Shown: positions 1 to 7,213, numbered from the stretch's first letter. The stretch is DNA of 8,193 bases from Kangiellaceae bacterium (GCA_030148365.1 JASBTO010000124.1:1-8193); one strand, 5' to 3'. Made by a program: numbers and translations. The notes: generated by a model from the letters alone, not told the origin.

Positions 1-1344
1 GCCGGTTTCCTTGCCTGCATCGGGATGAGCGGGGCGCTGGGTGGTATTCGGGATCTTCTTTTTCTTTGGCTTTGCGGCCTTGTTTTTTGCCGCACCCGAC
101 TTGGGGACTTTTTTCTTCTTGCTGCCTGCCGCCTTGCCGGAAGCCTTGACCTTTTTCGGACCCTGGTAGCTGCCTTCCTGACCCTTGATGGTACGCCGCT
201 CGAAGCGCTGCTTGAGATAGCGCTCGATACTCGACATCAGGTTGTATTCGCTGTTGCTGATCAGGGCGATGGCGGTACCGGCTTCGCCGGCCCGGCCTGT
301 GCGGCCGATACGATGCAGGTAATCATCACCGCTGTGGGCTATGTCGAAATTGATCACCAGATCGATGCCGCTGACATCCAGGCCCCGCGCCGCGACGTCG
401 GAGGCGATCAGGATCTTGATCTTGCCCTGGCGGAAACGGCTGCTGGTCAGCTTGCGATCATCCTGGCTCTTTTCGCCATGCAGCACGTCGACGGCAAAAT
501 CCTGATAACGCAACAGACCGCCGAGGGCGTCGGCCTGGGCGCGGGTATTGGTAAACACCAGCGCCTTGTCGAAGGTCTCGTTGGTGAGCAGCCAGGCCAG
601 CAAGCGCTGTTTGTGTTTGGTGTCGTCGGCAAACACGACTTGCTGGGTGATGGCTTTGGGTTGCTCGCGGGCCGTGTTGAGCAACAGTTTTTCCGGCTCG
701 TTCAACAGCTCCTTGATCAGCTGGCTCAAGCCTTTCTGTTGCATGGTGGCGGAGAACAGCAGGGTCTGGCGATCTTTCTGACAGTAGGAGGCGATCGATT
801 GCACGTCCTCGCTGAAGCCGAGATCGAGCATACGATCGGCTTCGTCGAGCACCAGCACTTCCAGTTTGCTGAAGTCGGCGCTGCCCTGACCGCAATGCTC
901 GAGGACCCGGCCCGGTGTCGCGACTATGAGTTCCGGATCCTTGCGCAGCATGGCTTTCTGATACCGGAATTCCTCACCGCCGATAATGCGGCCGGCTTTA
1001 AGGGGGGTGAACTGGGTGAGATCCTTGAAGGCCTTGACGATCTGCATGACCAACTCGCGGGTTGGCGCCAACACCAAGGCACGGGTACCGGCTGTCGCGC
1101 CCCGGGTACTCAGCAGGCGCTGGATAATGGGCAACAGGAAGGCCGCCGTTTTACCGCTGCCGGTCTCGGCGCTGCCGATGACATCCTTGCCCTCGAGGAT
1201 CAGCGGCATTGCCGCCGCCTGGATGGGAGTCATGTCGGTAAAGCCCAGCTTGTCGAGGGCCTTGTGGATACGGGGGTCCAGTTCCAGATCGGAAAAATTG
1301 CTGGCGGTGGTGTTGTCCGGTGACGGCTGGTCAGTGGTCGACAT
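1..1344 (-). CDS. DEAD-box ATP-dependent RNA helicase (3' end beyond left edge)
   Basis: This is a superfamily 2 RNA helicase, expected to unwind or remodel RNA duplexes using ATP, for example in ribosome assembly or mRNA turnover in the cytoplasm. Translating the minus strand from the ATG at 1344 gives 448 open codons to the window edge with no stop. All the family motifs appear in order: a Q-motif region (TPIQ, about 38-41), motif I AETGSGKT (59-66), Ia PTREL (94-98), Ib TPGR (143-146), DEAD (167-170), SAT (198-200), ARGLD (319-323) and HRIGRTGR (344-351). After the second RecA-like domain, from about residue 385, comes a basic tail rich in Lys, Ala, Gly and Ser, probably an RNA-binding extension. 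The start lies 14 nt after the recQ stop with only a weak GAG-type ribosome site, which suggests co-transcription and possibly translational coupling. It is SrmB/RhlE-like in general type, but I cannot assign the exact subfamily. The long plus-strand open frame over this region is an antisense shadow. Confidence 0.95.
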   Translation of the reverse strand, partial: MSTTDQPSPDNTTASNFSDLELDPRIHKALDKLGFTDMTPIQAAAMPLILEGKDVIGSAETGSGKTAAFLLPIIQRLLSTRGATAGTRALVLAPTRELVMQIVKAFKDLTQFTPLKAGRIIGGEEFRYQKAMLRKDPELIVATPGRVLEHCGQGSADFSKLEVLVLDEADRMLDLGFSEDVQSIASYCQKDRQTLLFSATMQQKGLSQLIKELLNEPEKLLLNTAREQPKAITQQVVFADDTKHKQRLLAWLLTNETFDKALVFTNTRAQADALGGLLRYQDFAVDVLHGEKSQDDRKLTSSRFRQGKIKILIASDVAARGLDVSGIDLVINFDIAHSGDDYLHRIGRTGRAGEAGTAIALISNSEYNLMSSIERYLKQRFERRTIKGQEGSYQGPKKVKASGKAAGSKKKKVPKSGAAKNKAAKPKKKKIPNTTQRPAHPDAGKETG

Positions 1345-1358
1345 AGTGATCGCTCGGG

Positions 1359-3476
1359 TTAGCCGCGCAGGCAGGCAGCCTGAATGCAGCGTAGTGTCGG
1401 ATAATCATAACGCCCATCGAAGGCTTCGAATACCGGTTTCAATTTGCCGGCGCCGGTAGAGAGGGTTTCGATGGTCGCGCGAATTTCGCGAAGTTCGTCC
1501 TCGCCCAGATCGATGACCTGCTCCAGTTCCAGATCGCCGACTTCAATGGCGGCGGCCAGATGACTGTAAACGGTGGTGGCCTTGAGCTGGCGCTGCTCGG
1601 CAATGGTGTCGATATCGAAGCCGTCGAGAAACAGTTTCACCGATTCGGCTTCGGTGTCGGAGGTGTCCTGGCGCTTGTTGCTGTCGCAGTAGTCGCGGAT
1701 GACGGCCAGAAAGTCCTCACCGTATTTTTGCAGTTTGCTTTCCCCGACCCCGCTGACCGACAGCATCTGTGACTTGCTGAGGGGCAGGGATTCCATCATT
1801 CCCATCAGGGTGGCATCGTGGAAAATGACGTAAGGCGGCACATTCTGCTCATTGGCCAGCTTCTGGCGACACTCCCGGAGCGCTTGCCAGAGCGCATTGT
1901 CGGCGCCGGTCGGTGAGGCTGATTTCTTGCGGGTGGCGGCGCGTGGGGGTTTGGTTTCCTTGCGCAGGTGCAAGGTGGTTTCGCCGCGCAGCAAGGGCCG
2001 GCATTTTTGCGCCAGACGCAGGCTGCCGTGACCGTCCACATCTACCGTGAGATAGCCGAGGGCAACCAGCTGACGGAAAATACTGCGCCACTGGAAGGCG
2101 TCCAGATCCTTGCCGATCCCGTAAGTCGGGATCTGATCATGGCCGAACTGCTTGATGCGCGGATCCTCTTTGCCCTGCAATACTTCAATCAGGTAGTTGA
2201 CGCCAAAGCGCTGACCGGTGCGATAGGCGCAGGACAAGGCCATGCGGATCGCCTCGCTCGCATCCCAGGTCTCAACCGGCTCCAGGCAGGTGTCGCAGTT
2301 GCCGCAGGGCTCCGCGAGGATCTCGTCAAAGTAGGCCAGCAATTGCTGACGTCGGCACTGTACCGTCTCGCAGAAACCCAGGATGGCTTCGAGCTTGTTG
2401 TGTTCGACCCGCTTGCGGGCGTCTTCCGCCTGACTTTGGGCCAGCATCTGCCGCACCATGACCACGTCCTGCAACCCGTAGACCATCCAGGCATTGGAGG
2501 GCAGGCCGTCCCGACCGGCGCGACCGGTTTCCTGATAGTAGGCTTCCAGACTCTTGGGCAGATCCAGGTGGGCGACAAAACGCACGTCGGGTTTGTCGAT
2601 CCCCATACCGAAGGCGATGGTCGCCACCATCACCACGCCGTCCCGCTTCAGGAACTGGCTCTGATGGTTCTGGCGGGTCTGACTGTCGAGGCCGGCGTGG
2701 TAGGGCAAGGCATCAAAACCGCGGCTACGCAGGAATTCCGCGGTGCTGTCGACTTTTTTGCGGGACATGCAGTAGACAATACCGGCCTGATCCCGGTGCT
2801 CCCGATCCAGAAAGCGCAGCAATTGCTGGCGGGGGTTGTTCTTTTCCCGGACCCGATAGCGAATGTTGGGCCGATCGAAGCTGCTGATAAAGGATTCCGC
2901 CTCGTCCAGCGCCAGTCGGGTGCGGATTTCCTGACGGGTGCGCTCGTCGGCGGTCGCGGTCAGGGCGATCCGGGGCACTTCCGGAAAGCGCTCGTGCAGT
3001 ACCGACAGGCGCAGGAATTCGGGCCGGAAGTCGTGGCCCCATTGGGACACACAGTGGGCCTCGTCTATGGCGTAGAGGCTCACCGGCACCTGCTCAAGAA
3101 GATTCAGGGTGCGCTCCATGCACAGACGCTCCGGTGCCATATACAGCAGGTCAAGTTCACCGGCGCGGAGCTGCCGCTCGATATCCGTCGCTGCCTCAGT
3201 GCTGAGACTGGAATTCAGAAAAGCAGCGCGCACGCCGAGCTGCTCAAGGGCGCTGACCTGATCCTGCATCAGAGCAATCAGGGGGGAAACTACGACCGCC
3301 GTGCCGTCGAGCACCAGCGCGGGAATTTGATAACACAGGGATTTGCCGCCACCGGTCGGCATCAGCACCAGGGCGTCCTTACCGGCTACCAGGCTGTCGA
3401 TAATGGCCTGCTGATGGCCCCGGAATTCCGGGTAGCCGAAGGTTTTGTTGAGGATCTGCAAGGCGGGGCTGGTCAT
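1359..3476 (-). CDS. recQ: ATP-dependent DNA helicase RecQ
   Basis: RecQ is a 3'-5' DNA helicase acting in recombination and in replication-fork repair (RecF pathway). The 705-residue product has the standard layout. Helicase core: motif I TGGGKS (41-46), DEAH (138-141) and, just after it, the RecQ aromatic loop QWGHDFRP (145-152), TAT (173-175), and motif VI QETGRAGRDG (315-324). Zinc site: Cys374, 391, 394 and 397, with the CGNCDTC pattern. A winged-helix RQC domain follows (about 405-500), then a basic linker (500-525) and an HRDC domain (about 527-600). Residues 610-700 form an additional module with a helix-turn-helix look (DTIAEQRQLKATTVYSHL), consistent with the HTH_40 domain of some longer RecQ proteins; E. 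coli RecQ is about 610 residues and lacks it. The start matches the usual RecQ N-terminus (about 10 residues before FGYPEFRGHQ). It is the first gene of a probable operon with the DEAD-box gene and is divergent from the yaiL-type gene. Confidence 0.97.
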   Translation of the reverse strand: MTSPALQILNKTFGYPEFRGHQQAIIDSLVAGKDALVLMPTGGGKSLCYQIPALVLDGTAVVVSPLIALMQDQVSALEQLGVRAAFLNSSLSTEAATDIERQLRAGELDLLYMAPERLCMERTLNLLEQVPVSLYAIDEAHCVSQWGHDFRPEFLRLSVLHERFPEVPRIALTATADERTRQEIRTRLALDEAESFISSFDRPNIRYRVREKNNPRQQLLRFLDREHRDQAGIVYCMSRKKVDSTAEFLRSRGFDALPYHAGLDSQTRQNHQSQFLKRDGVVMVATIAFGMGIDKPDVRFVAHLDLPKSLEAYYQETGRAGRDGLPSNAWMVYGLQDVVMVRQMLAQSQAEDARKRVEHNKLEAILGFCETVQCRRQQLLAYFDEILAEPCGNCDTCLEPVETWDASEAIRMALSCAYRTGQRFGVNYLIEVLQGKEDPRIKQFGHDQIPTYGIGKDLDAFQWRSIFRQLVALGYLTVDVDGHGSLRLAQKCRPLLRGETTLHLRKETKPPRAATRKKSASPTGADNALWQALRECRQKLANEQNVPPYVIFHDATLMGMMESLPLSKSQMLSVSGVGESKLQKYGEDFLAVIRDYCDSNKRQDTSDTEAESVKLFLDGFDIDTIAEQRQLKATTVYSHLAAAIEVGDLELEQVIDLGEDELREIRATIETLSTGAGKLKPVFEAFDGRYDYPTLRCIQAACLRG

Positions 3477-3624
3477 GGGCGGGGATTGTGCCCGAAATGC
3501 CTGTCACTGTCATCAGAGGTGAAGCCGGTCAGGTGTGGGAAATTGCCCGTTATTGCCGGTATCATTAGCGGAATCCCTATTTCAGGTACCCGACATCAGC
3601 CCCGGGGCAGACAGGAATCAAGAC

Positions 3625-4170
3625 ATGGCCAAATCATCACTCCAGGATCAACTCCTCAAAGCCGGACTCGCCAGCAAGGACAAGGTCCGGGATCTCCAGC
3701 GCGAGCAGCAGAAAAGCAAAAAAATGGCGCGCAAGCACAAACTCGACCAGGTCGACGAAGCCAAAGTAGCCGCGGAAAAAGCCCTGCGCGAGAAAGCCGA
3801 GCGCGACCGGAAATTGAATCTGGAGCAAAAAGCCAAAGCCGATGAAAAGGCCGCCCAGGCCCAAATCAAGCAGCTCATCGAGATGAACCGGCTTGAACGG
3901 GATGGCGCAGATATCCCCTACAATTTCACCGATGGCAGTAAAATCAAGAAGTTATACGTGAACCGCATGATGCAGACCCAGCTCAGCAAGGGCCTTCTGG
4001 CGATTGTCCGCCTCGGCGAACACTACGAAGTGATCCCGGCCGTGGTGGCGGAAAAGATCCAGGCGCGGGACGAGAGCTATCTGGCTTTCCGCAACGAACC
4101 GGACAAGTCCGCTCCGGCGGAAGATGACCCCTATGCCGATTATCAGGTGCCGGATGATCTGATGTGGTAG
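3625..4170 (+). CDS. yaiL: YaiL-type DUF2058 protein
   Basis: This 181-residue soluble protein belongs to the DUF2058/YaiL family. Its role is not firmly known; family members are often labelled nucleoprotein or polynucleotide-associated regulators. The N-terminus (SLQDQLLKAGL) is followed by a highly charged Lys/Glu/Ala-rich stretch (about 20-85) that should form a long helix or coiled coil. Then come the conserved IKQLIEMNRL segment (81-90), the FTDG..IKK motif (101-109) and the diagnostic end DDPYADYQVPDDLMW. The length matches E. coli YaiL (about 180). I chose ATG 3625 rather than upstream in-frame starts because the family N-terminus begins MxKxSLQ/TLQ and an AGGAA ribosome site lies about 8 nt upstream. 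It diverges from recQ across a 148-nt gap that must hold both promoters. A single TATCAT-like -10 (3560-3565) is visible, but no convincing -35 goes with it. Confidence 0.93.
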   Translation: MAKSSLQDQLLKAGLASKDKVRDLQREQQKSKKMARKHKLDQVDEAKVAAEKALREKAERDRKLNLEQKAKADEKAAQAQIKQLIEMNRLERDGADIPYNFTDGSKIKKLYVNRMMQTQLSKGLLAIVRLGEHYEVIPAVVAEKIQARDESYLAFRNEPDKSAPAEDDPYADYQVPDDLMW

Positions 4171-4380
4171 CGGGGTTGCCTTGTGTACGGGCTATTTTGT
4201 GAAGTCCGGAAATCGAGGTTGCGTTAGTGTTCCTGCGGTCATCCTCGCGTGACATACAGGTAAGTATAAATACTGCGAGCGCAAGGACGCGCAGGAGCAG
4301 TGAACGCGGGGATCCATGCCGGACTCCCGCACCTGCCCCACAAATAGACGCTGTCCCTGGTCAAAGCCGCCAACAACGTC
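4171..4380. other. Gap between convergent genes
   Basis: This 210-nt region lies between the ends of the yaiL-type gene (+) and the propeller gene (-). No open frame here has a convincing start, ribosome site or protein character. It holds a short AT-rich palindrome, AGTATAAATACT (4263-4274), a weak 5-bp inverted repeat CTGCG/CGCAG (4273-4294), and the stronger hairpin at 4306-4330. The part from about 4275 to 4380 reads like decayed coding sequence or a dispersed repeat unit, but I cannot show this from one copy. Confidence 0.5.
4306..4330. terminator. Hairpin, possible bidirectional terminator without T tract
   Basis: The arms GCGGGGATCC and GGACTCCCGC pair over 10 positions (one G-T wobble, one A/C mismatch) around a 5-nt loop, ATGCC. 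It sits between two converging genes, where a shared terminator would be expected. No T run follows on either strand, so it is not a classic intrinsic terminator. It may instead be a transcript-end stabiliser or part of a dispersed palindromic repeat. Confidence 0.35.
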
Positions 4381-5424
4381 TTAATTGGTAATCTTCGCCT
4401 GTCCTATCCAGTTGCTGTCGGTGCCGAACCAGATGGTGTTTTTCTTGGGGTCGTAAACCATGTGGCGAACGGTGTCGCGGCCGGTGGTGAGGGCGGTGTT
4501 GCTGACGAAACGTTCGGTCTTGGTGTCGAAGCCGAGCAGGCGGTTGGGGAGTTGCCAGGTCTCGAAGAACCAGACCCGGTCCTGATCGTCAATCGCCGTG
4601 CCGTAAGGACCGGAGCGACCCTCGCCGGGTGTGCGGCGTTCCTTGAAGCTCTTGTCGGACGGGCGGTAGCGGCCAATGTAGCCCTTGGCGTAGTCGAGGT
4701 ACCAGATGTCCCCATTGCTGGCGATCTCGAGCCGGCGCACGCGGGCGTCCTCTCTCGGCAGATCAATCTCCGTCAGTTTCATGGTTTCCGGGTCCACGGT
4801 CGCCAGTTTGTGGGTGCCGAACAGGGCGATCCAGGGTTGGCCATTTTCGTCGAGGCGGATGCCATAGGGGCGCGCGTTTTCAGTCGGTACCTTGACCAGC
4901 TCAACTTCCTTTGACTCCTTGTCGAGACGACCGATGAAATTACCACCCTGGACGGTAAACCAGATCTGCCCCTTGCCGTTGTCGATCAGGGTATGGGGAT
5001 CGCCCGCAGCCTCGTCGGGCATCTCGATCTTCTCCAGATCCTCGAAGGTCGGCAGCATGCGCCCGATCCAGCCCTGGCGATTGCCGGCGACCCAGAGGAT
5101 CCCTTCATCGTCGACAATGACGTTGTGAGGACCGGTGCCGGGGGGCAGATTGATGCGTCTGAAATCTTCGGTTTTGGGATTGAGCTGAGCGACATAATCA
5201 CCGGTCTGGCCGACGAACCAGACATTGCCGTCAGGGGCGACGTCCGGATCCCGCGGGCGGGTACTGGGCCAGGGCACGGGCCAGAGATCAATGGCGACGG
5301 AGACTTTTTCTCCGGTTTGAGCGGCCCGTACCAGCGGATCGGAGGGGTCGCTGCCATCGGCGGCGAAAGCGCCGGCCGTGAGGGTGAAAATCGCGGTGGC
5401 AAAAAGTGTTTTCAGTGGATGCAT
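4381..5424 (-). CDS. Exported seven-bladed beta-propeller, SMP-30/streptogramin-lyase-like
   Basis: The 347-residue protein starts with a clear signal peptide: MHPLK, a hydrophobic stretch, then probable cleavage at AFA|AD after residue 21. It should therefore act in the periplasm or outside the cell. The rest is a repeated blade pattern, each with a W-centred strand and a following IGRL-like or D-P-T turn. The aligned Trp residues are at 69, 111, 155, 198, 241, 285 and 332, a spacing of 42-47 residues, which indicates seven blades. Typical blade phrases are GNVWF, GQIWFT, GDIWYL and DRVWFFE. This is the fold of virginiamycin B lyase (Vgb) and SMP-30/gluconolactonase-like proteins, and such proteins are often auto-annotated as streptogramin lyase. 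Antibiotic cleavage is not supported here: I cannot confirm the catalytic residues, and chromosomal export argues for another substrate. I chose ATG 5424 rather than 5448 because AAAGGAAT precedes it at good spacing and the signal peptide then starts properly. Confidence 0.85.
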   Translation of the reverse strand: MHPLKTLFATAIFTLTAGAFAADGSDPSDPLVRAAQTGEKVSVAIDLWPVPWPSTRPRDPDVAPDGNVWFVGQTGDYVAQLNPKTEDFRRINLPPGTGPHNVIVDDEGILWVAGNRQGWIGRMLPTFEDLEKIEMPDEAAGDPHTLIDNGKGQIWFTVQGGNFIGRLDKESKEVELVKVPTENARPYGIRLDENGQPWIALFGTHKLATVDPETMKLTEIDLPREDARVRRLEIASNGDIWYLDYAKGYIGRYRPSDKSFKERRTPGEGRSGPYGTAIDDQDRVWFFETWQLPNRLLGFDTKTERFVSNTALTTGRDTVRHMVYDPKKNTIWFGTDSNWIGQAKITN

Positions 5425-5554
5425 GGCTGCTATTCCTTTTGCGGGCATCAGTGTGGGTTAGAAGGCAGAAGATTGACGATTGTTCCATATCCGGAGTGGC
5501 AGGGGAATTTATGGTGATCCTCCGGGAGTTTTTCCGGCATGGGAAAAAGTCGTC

Positions 5555-5582
5555 TTGACAGACAAAAACCGCCATTGTTAAT
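5555..5582 (+). promoter_or_regulatory. Sigma70-like promoter of the lipoprotein gene
   Basis: A perfect -35 TTGACA (5555-5560) is followed after 16 nt by GTTAAT (5577-5582), which matches the -10 consensus at four of six positions. Transcription would begin near 5590, about 30 nt before the ATG. It is the only plus-strand site in the divergent gap that looks convincing. No equally good minus-strand promoter for the propeller gene is visible. Confidence 0.6.
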
Positions 5583-5598
5583 TTGCACCGGCGCAAAT
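5581..5598. promoter_or_regulatory. Operator-like inverted repeat ATTTGC-N6-GCAAAT
   Basis: Perfect 6-bp arms ATTTGC (5581-5586) and GCAAAT (5593-5598) flank ACCGGC, whose inner CCGG is itself palindromic. The repeat overlaps the end of the predicted -10 and the likely transcription start. That position suits a repressor operator, or it may fold as a small hairpin at the mRNA 5' end. I do not recognise the cognate regulator. Confidence 0.4.
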
Positions 5599-5620
5599 AA
5601 CAGAAAATAAAGAGGAAATC

Positions 5621-6265
5621 ATGAAAACAAGATACACAATCGGCTTGCTTGCAGGGGTTATGTTGTTGACCGGCTGCGTCACGGGGTCACGGGATATCGA
5701 CCTGGCGGCGCCCGAGTATCAGAGCAACAAGCAGATGGAAGGCCTGGTCTACATTGGCAATATCGAAGACAGCCGCAAATTTGAGGCCAAGCCGAGCAAT
5801 CCGTCCACGCCATCGGTAAAAGGCAATCTTGCGAGCGCCTCAAAGGACAAGCTCTCCACGTTGATCGGGCGGCAGAGAAACGGTTTCGGCAAGGCCATGG
5901 GTGATGTGACCCTGCCGGCGGGCATGACGGTTCAGGATGAGATGCGGGAGCTACTCACTCAGGGCCTGGAAAGCCGGGGCTATACAGTTACCGATGATGA
6001 AAATGCTCCAATCAAGCTGAATGTAGACATCGACAAGTTCTGGGCCTGGTTCTCGCCGGGTATGTGGGCCGTCAGCTTCGAAGCCAATCTGGCATGCGGC
6101 CTCGATCTGGTCTCCAATGACGGCACGAAAAAACTGGATGTGGTCGGTTATGGTCTCAACAAGGGGCAGATCGCCAGTGACGCTAACTGGCAATTGGCCT
6201 ATGAGCGGGCGTTTTCGGACTTCCTGAAAAATCTCGACAAGGCGCTAGACAAAGCCAACCTCTAG
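5621..6265 (+). CDS. Outer-membrane lipoprotein, YajG-like
   Basis: This is a 214-residue lipoprotein. The N-terminus MKTRYTIGLLAGVMLL is followed by the lipobox LTGC (16-19), so Cys19 should be lipidated. The next residue is Val rather than Asp, which points to sorting to the outer membrane. After a low-complexity linker (about 50-75, Ser/Pro/Lys) the domain at about 100-214 contains MRELLTQGLESRGYTV, then alternating strands (IKLNVDIDKFWAWF; GLDLVSNDG) and a final amphipathic helix. That arrangement resembles YajG-type lipoproteins, but the match is by pattern only and no function is established. The start is well supported by GAGG at 5612-5615, five nt before ATG. It has its own promoter and is followed by a strong hairpin, so it is probably monocistronic. 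It diverges from the propeller gene, and both products are envelope proteins. Confidence 0.85.
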   Translation: MKTRYTIGLLAGVMLLTGCVTGSRDIDLAAPEYQSNKQMEGLVYIGNIEDSRKFEAKPSNPSTPSVKGNLASASKDKLSTLIGRQRNGFGKAMGDVTLPAGMTVQDEMRELLTQGLESRGYTVTDDENAPIKLNVDIDKFWAWFSPGMWAVSFEANLACGLDLVSNDGTKKLDVVGYGLNKGQIASDANWQLAYERAFSDFLKNLDKALDKANL

Positions 6266-6285
6266 TTCCGGACAGCAAAGTCTGT

Positions 6286-6322
6286 AAGCAGGCGGCTCTA
6301 CCGAAAGGAGAGTCGCCTGCTT
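6286..6322 (+). terminator. Strong GNRA-capped hairpin after the lipoprotein gene
   Basis: The left arm 6286-6302 and right arm 6307-6322 form about 16 base pairs (one G-T pair, one bulged A) closed by a GAAA tetraloop. It begins 20 nt after the stop codon. The downstream side reads CTTGATCC, with no T run, so it may work as a weak or factor-aided terminator or as a 3'-end mRNA stabiliser. Confidence 0.6.
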
Positions 6323-6412
6323 GATCCTGGGGCCTGTGAAAACGAGGTTATCTGGTAATCCCCGGCCCGGAGTATTAGGCTGGAGGGCCCGGAATCAGCA
6401 AGGAGCGCCTCG

Positions 6413-7159
6413 ATGGGACTAAGCGAAAAGCAAAAGCAGGACTGTGAAGAAAACCAGACTGACTTCTCCGATCTCAAAGCCCTGTTTATCAACTGCACCC
6501 TGAAAAGATCCCCGCAATTGTCCCACACCGATGGCCTCATAGTCGTCTCCAAGGCCATCATGGAAGCCAACCAGGTCAAGTGTGAGGAGATCCGAGCGGT
6601 GGATCACGATATCGCGCCAGGCGTCTATCCCGACATGACCGAACATGGTGTCCAGAGCGACGAGTGGCCGGCCATCCAGAAAAAAGTCATGAACGCGGAT
6701 ATTCTTGTGCTTGGCTCCCCGATCTGGCTCGGCGACAAGTCCTCAGTCTGCACCCGAGTCATCGAGCGCCTCTACGCCAACTCCGGCAATCTCAACGACA
6801 AGGGCCAGTACGCCTATTACGGCCGCACCGGCGGTTGCATCATCACCGGCAACGAAGACGGCATCAAACACTGCGCCATGAACATCCTCTACTCCCTCTG
6901 CCACCTCGGCTACACCATCCCGCCCCAGGCCGACTGCGGCTGGATAGGCGAAGCCGGCCCCGGCCCCTCCTACCGCGACGAAGATTCCGGCGGCCCGGAA
7001 AACGAGTTCACCCAGCGGAATACTACCTTTATGACCTGGAACCTGATGCATACCGCAAGAATGCTCAAAGATGCTGGTGGGGTGCCGGCACACGGCAACC
7101 AGCGCTCGAAGTGGGATGCCGGGTGCCGGTTTGATCATCCGAATCCGTTGTATCGTTAG
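6413..7159 (+). CDS. Flavodoxin-fold NAD(P)H-dependent oxidoreductase (FMN reductase type)
   Basis: The 248-residue cytoplasmic protein looks like a flavoprotein of the FMN_red/flavodoxin-fold group, expected to bind FMN and move electrons from NAD(P)H to a quinone, nitro or other acceptor; the substrate is unknown. After a polar N-terminal extension of about 20 residues, the first strand LKALFINCTLKRS (21-33) leads into the phosphate-binding loop. DILVLGSPIWLGDKS (96-110) is the typical second flavin-contact segment, and YYGRTGGCIITGNEDG (135-150) the third. The last 50 residues form a tail with HPNPLYR at the end. AGGAG at 6401-6405, 7 nt before ATG, fixes the start. The middle of the gene (about 6720-7010) has strongly C-ending codons, unlike its AT-richer first 150 nt. 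The next gene downstream is also redox-related. Confidence 0.85.
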   Translation: MGLSEKQKQDCEENQTDFSDLKALFINCTLKRSPQLSHTDGLIVVSKAIMEANQVKCEEIRAVDHDIAPGVYPDMTEHGVQSDEWPAIQKKVMNADILVLGSPIWLGDKSSVCTRVIERLYANSGNLNDKGQYAYYGRTGGCIITGNEDGIKHCAMNILYSLCHLGYTIPPQADCGWIGEAGPGPSYRDEDSGGPENEFTQRNTTFMTWNLMHTARMLKDAGGVPAHGNQRSKWDAGCRFDHPNPLYR

Positions 7160-7160
7160 G

Positions 7161-7180
7161 GCAAGTTCGCCGGAACTTGC
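7161..7180 (+). terminator. Short perfect hairpin just after the flavoprotein stop
   Basis: GCAAGTTC (7161-7168) and GAACTTGC (7173-7180) form a perfect 8-bp stem with a 4-nt GCCG loop, two nt after the stop codon. The sequence after it is not T-rich. It may attenuate read-through into the next gene or protect the mRNA 3' end. Confidence 0.45.
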
Positions 7181-7213
7181 GGATGGCGATGTAGCATTAA
7201 CCTGCCGATCAAC

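Noticed and set aside
25..1323. 432-codon plus-strand open frame
   Set aside because: It is antisense to the DEAD-box gene, whose minus-strand translation has every helicase motif. The plus frame has no recognisable domain and no ribosome site.
3535..3624. 30-codon upstream extension of the yaiL-type protein
   Set aside because: Family members start at the MxK-SLQ region, and AGGAA precedes ATG 3625. The extension has no coding character.
1968..3845. 625-codon plus-strand open frame
   Set aside because: It lies opposite recQ and runs into the yaiL-type gene in a different frame. Its composition is typical of an antisense shadow in GC-rich DNA.
3983..4255. 90-codon minus-strand frame spanning the end of the yaiL-type gene
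   Set aside because: Mostly antisense to a well-supported gene, with no ribosome site or family resemblance.
4249..4270. GTGACA and TATAAA as a promoter in the convergent gap
   Set aside because: The spacer is only 10 nt, too short for a sigma70 promoter, and no gene follows.
4462..5517. Plus-strand open frames opposite the propeller gene
   Set aside because: They mirror the codon periodicity of the minus-strand gene, which has a signal peptide and seven blades. No independent support.
6664..7134. 156-codon Arg/His/Pro-rich plus-strand frame
   Set aside because: It is a frame-shifted reading of the flavoprotein gene; the Arg/His/Pro richness comes from C-ending codons read out of frame.
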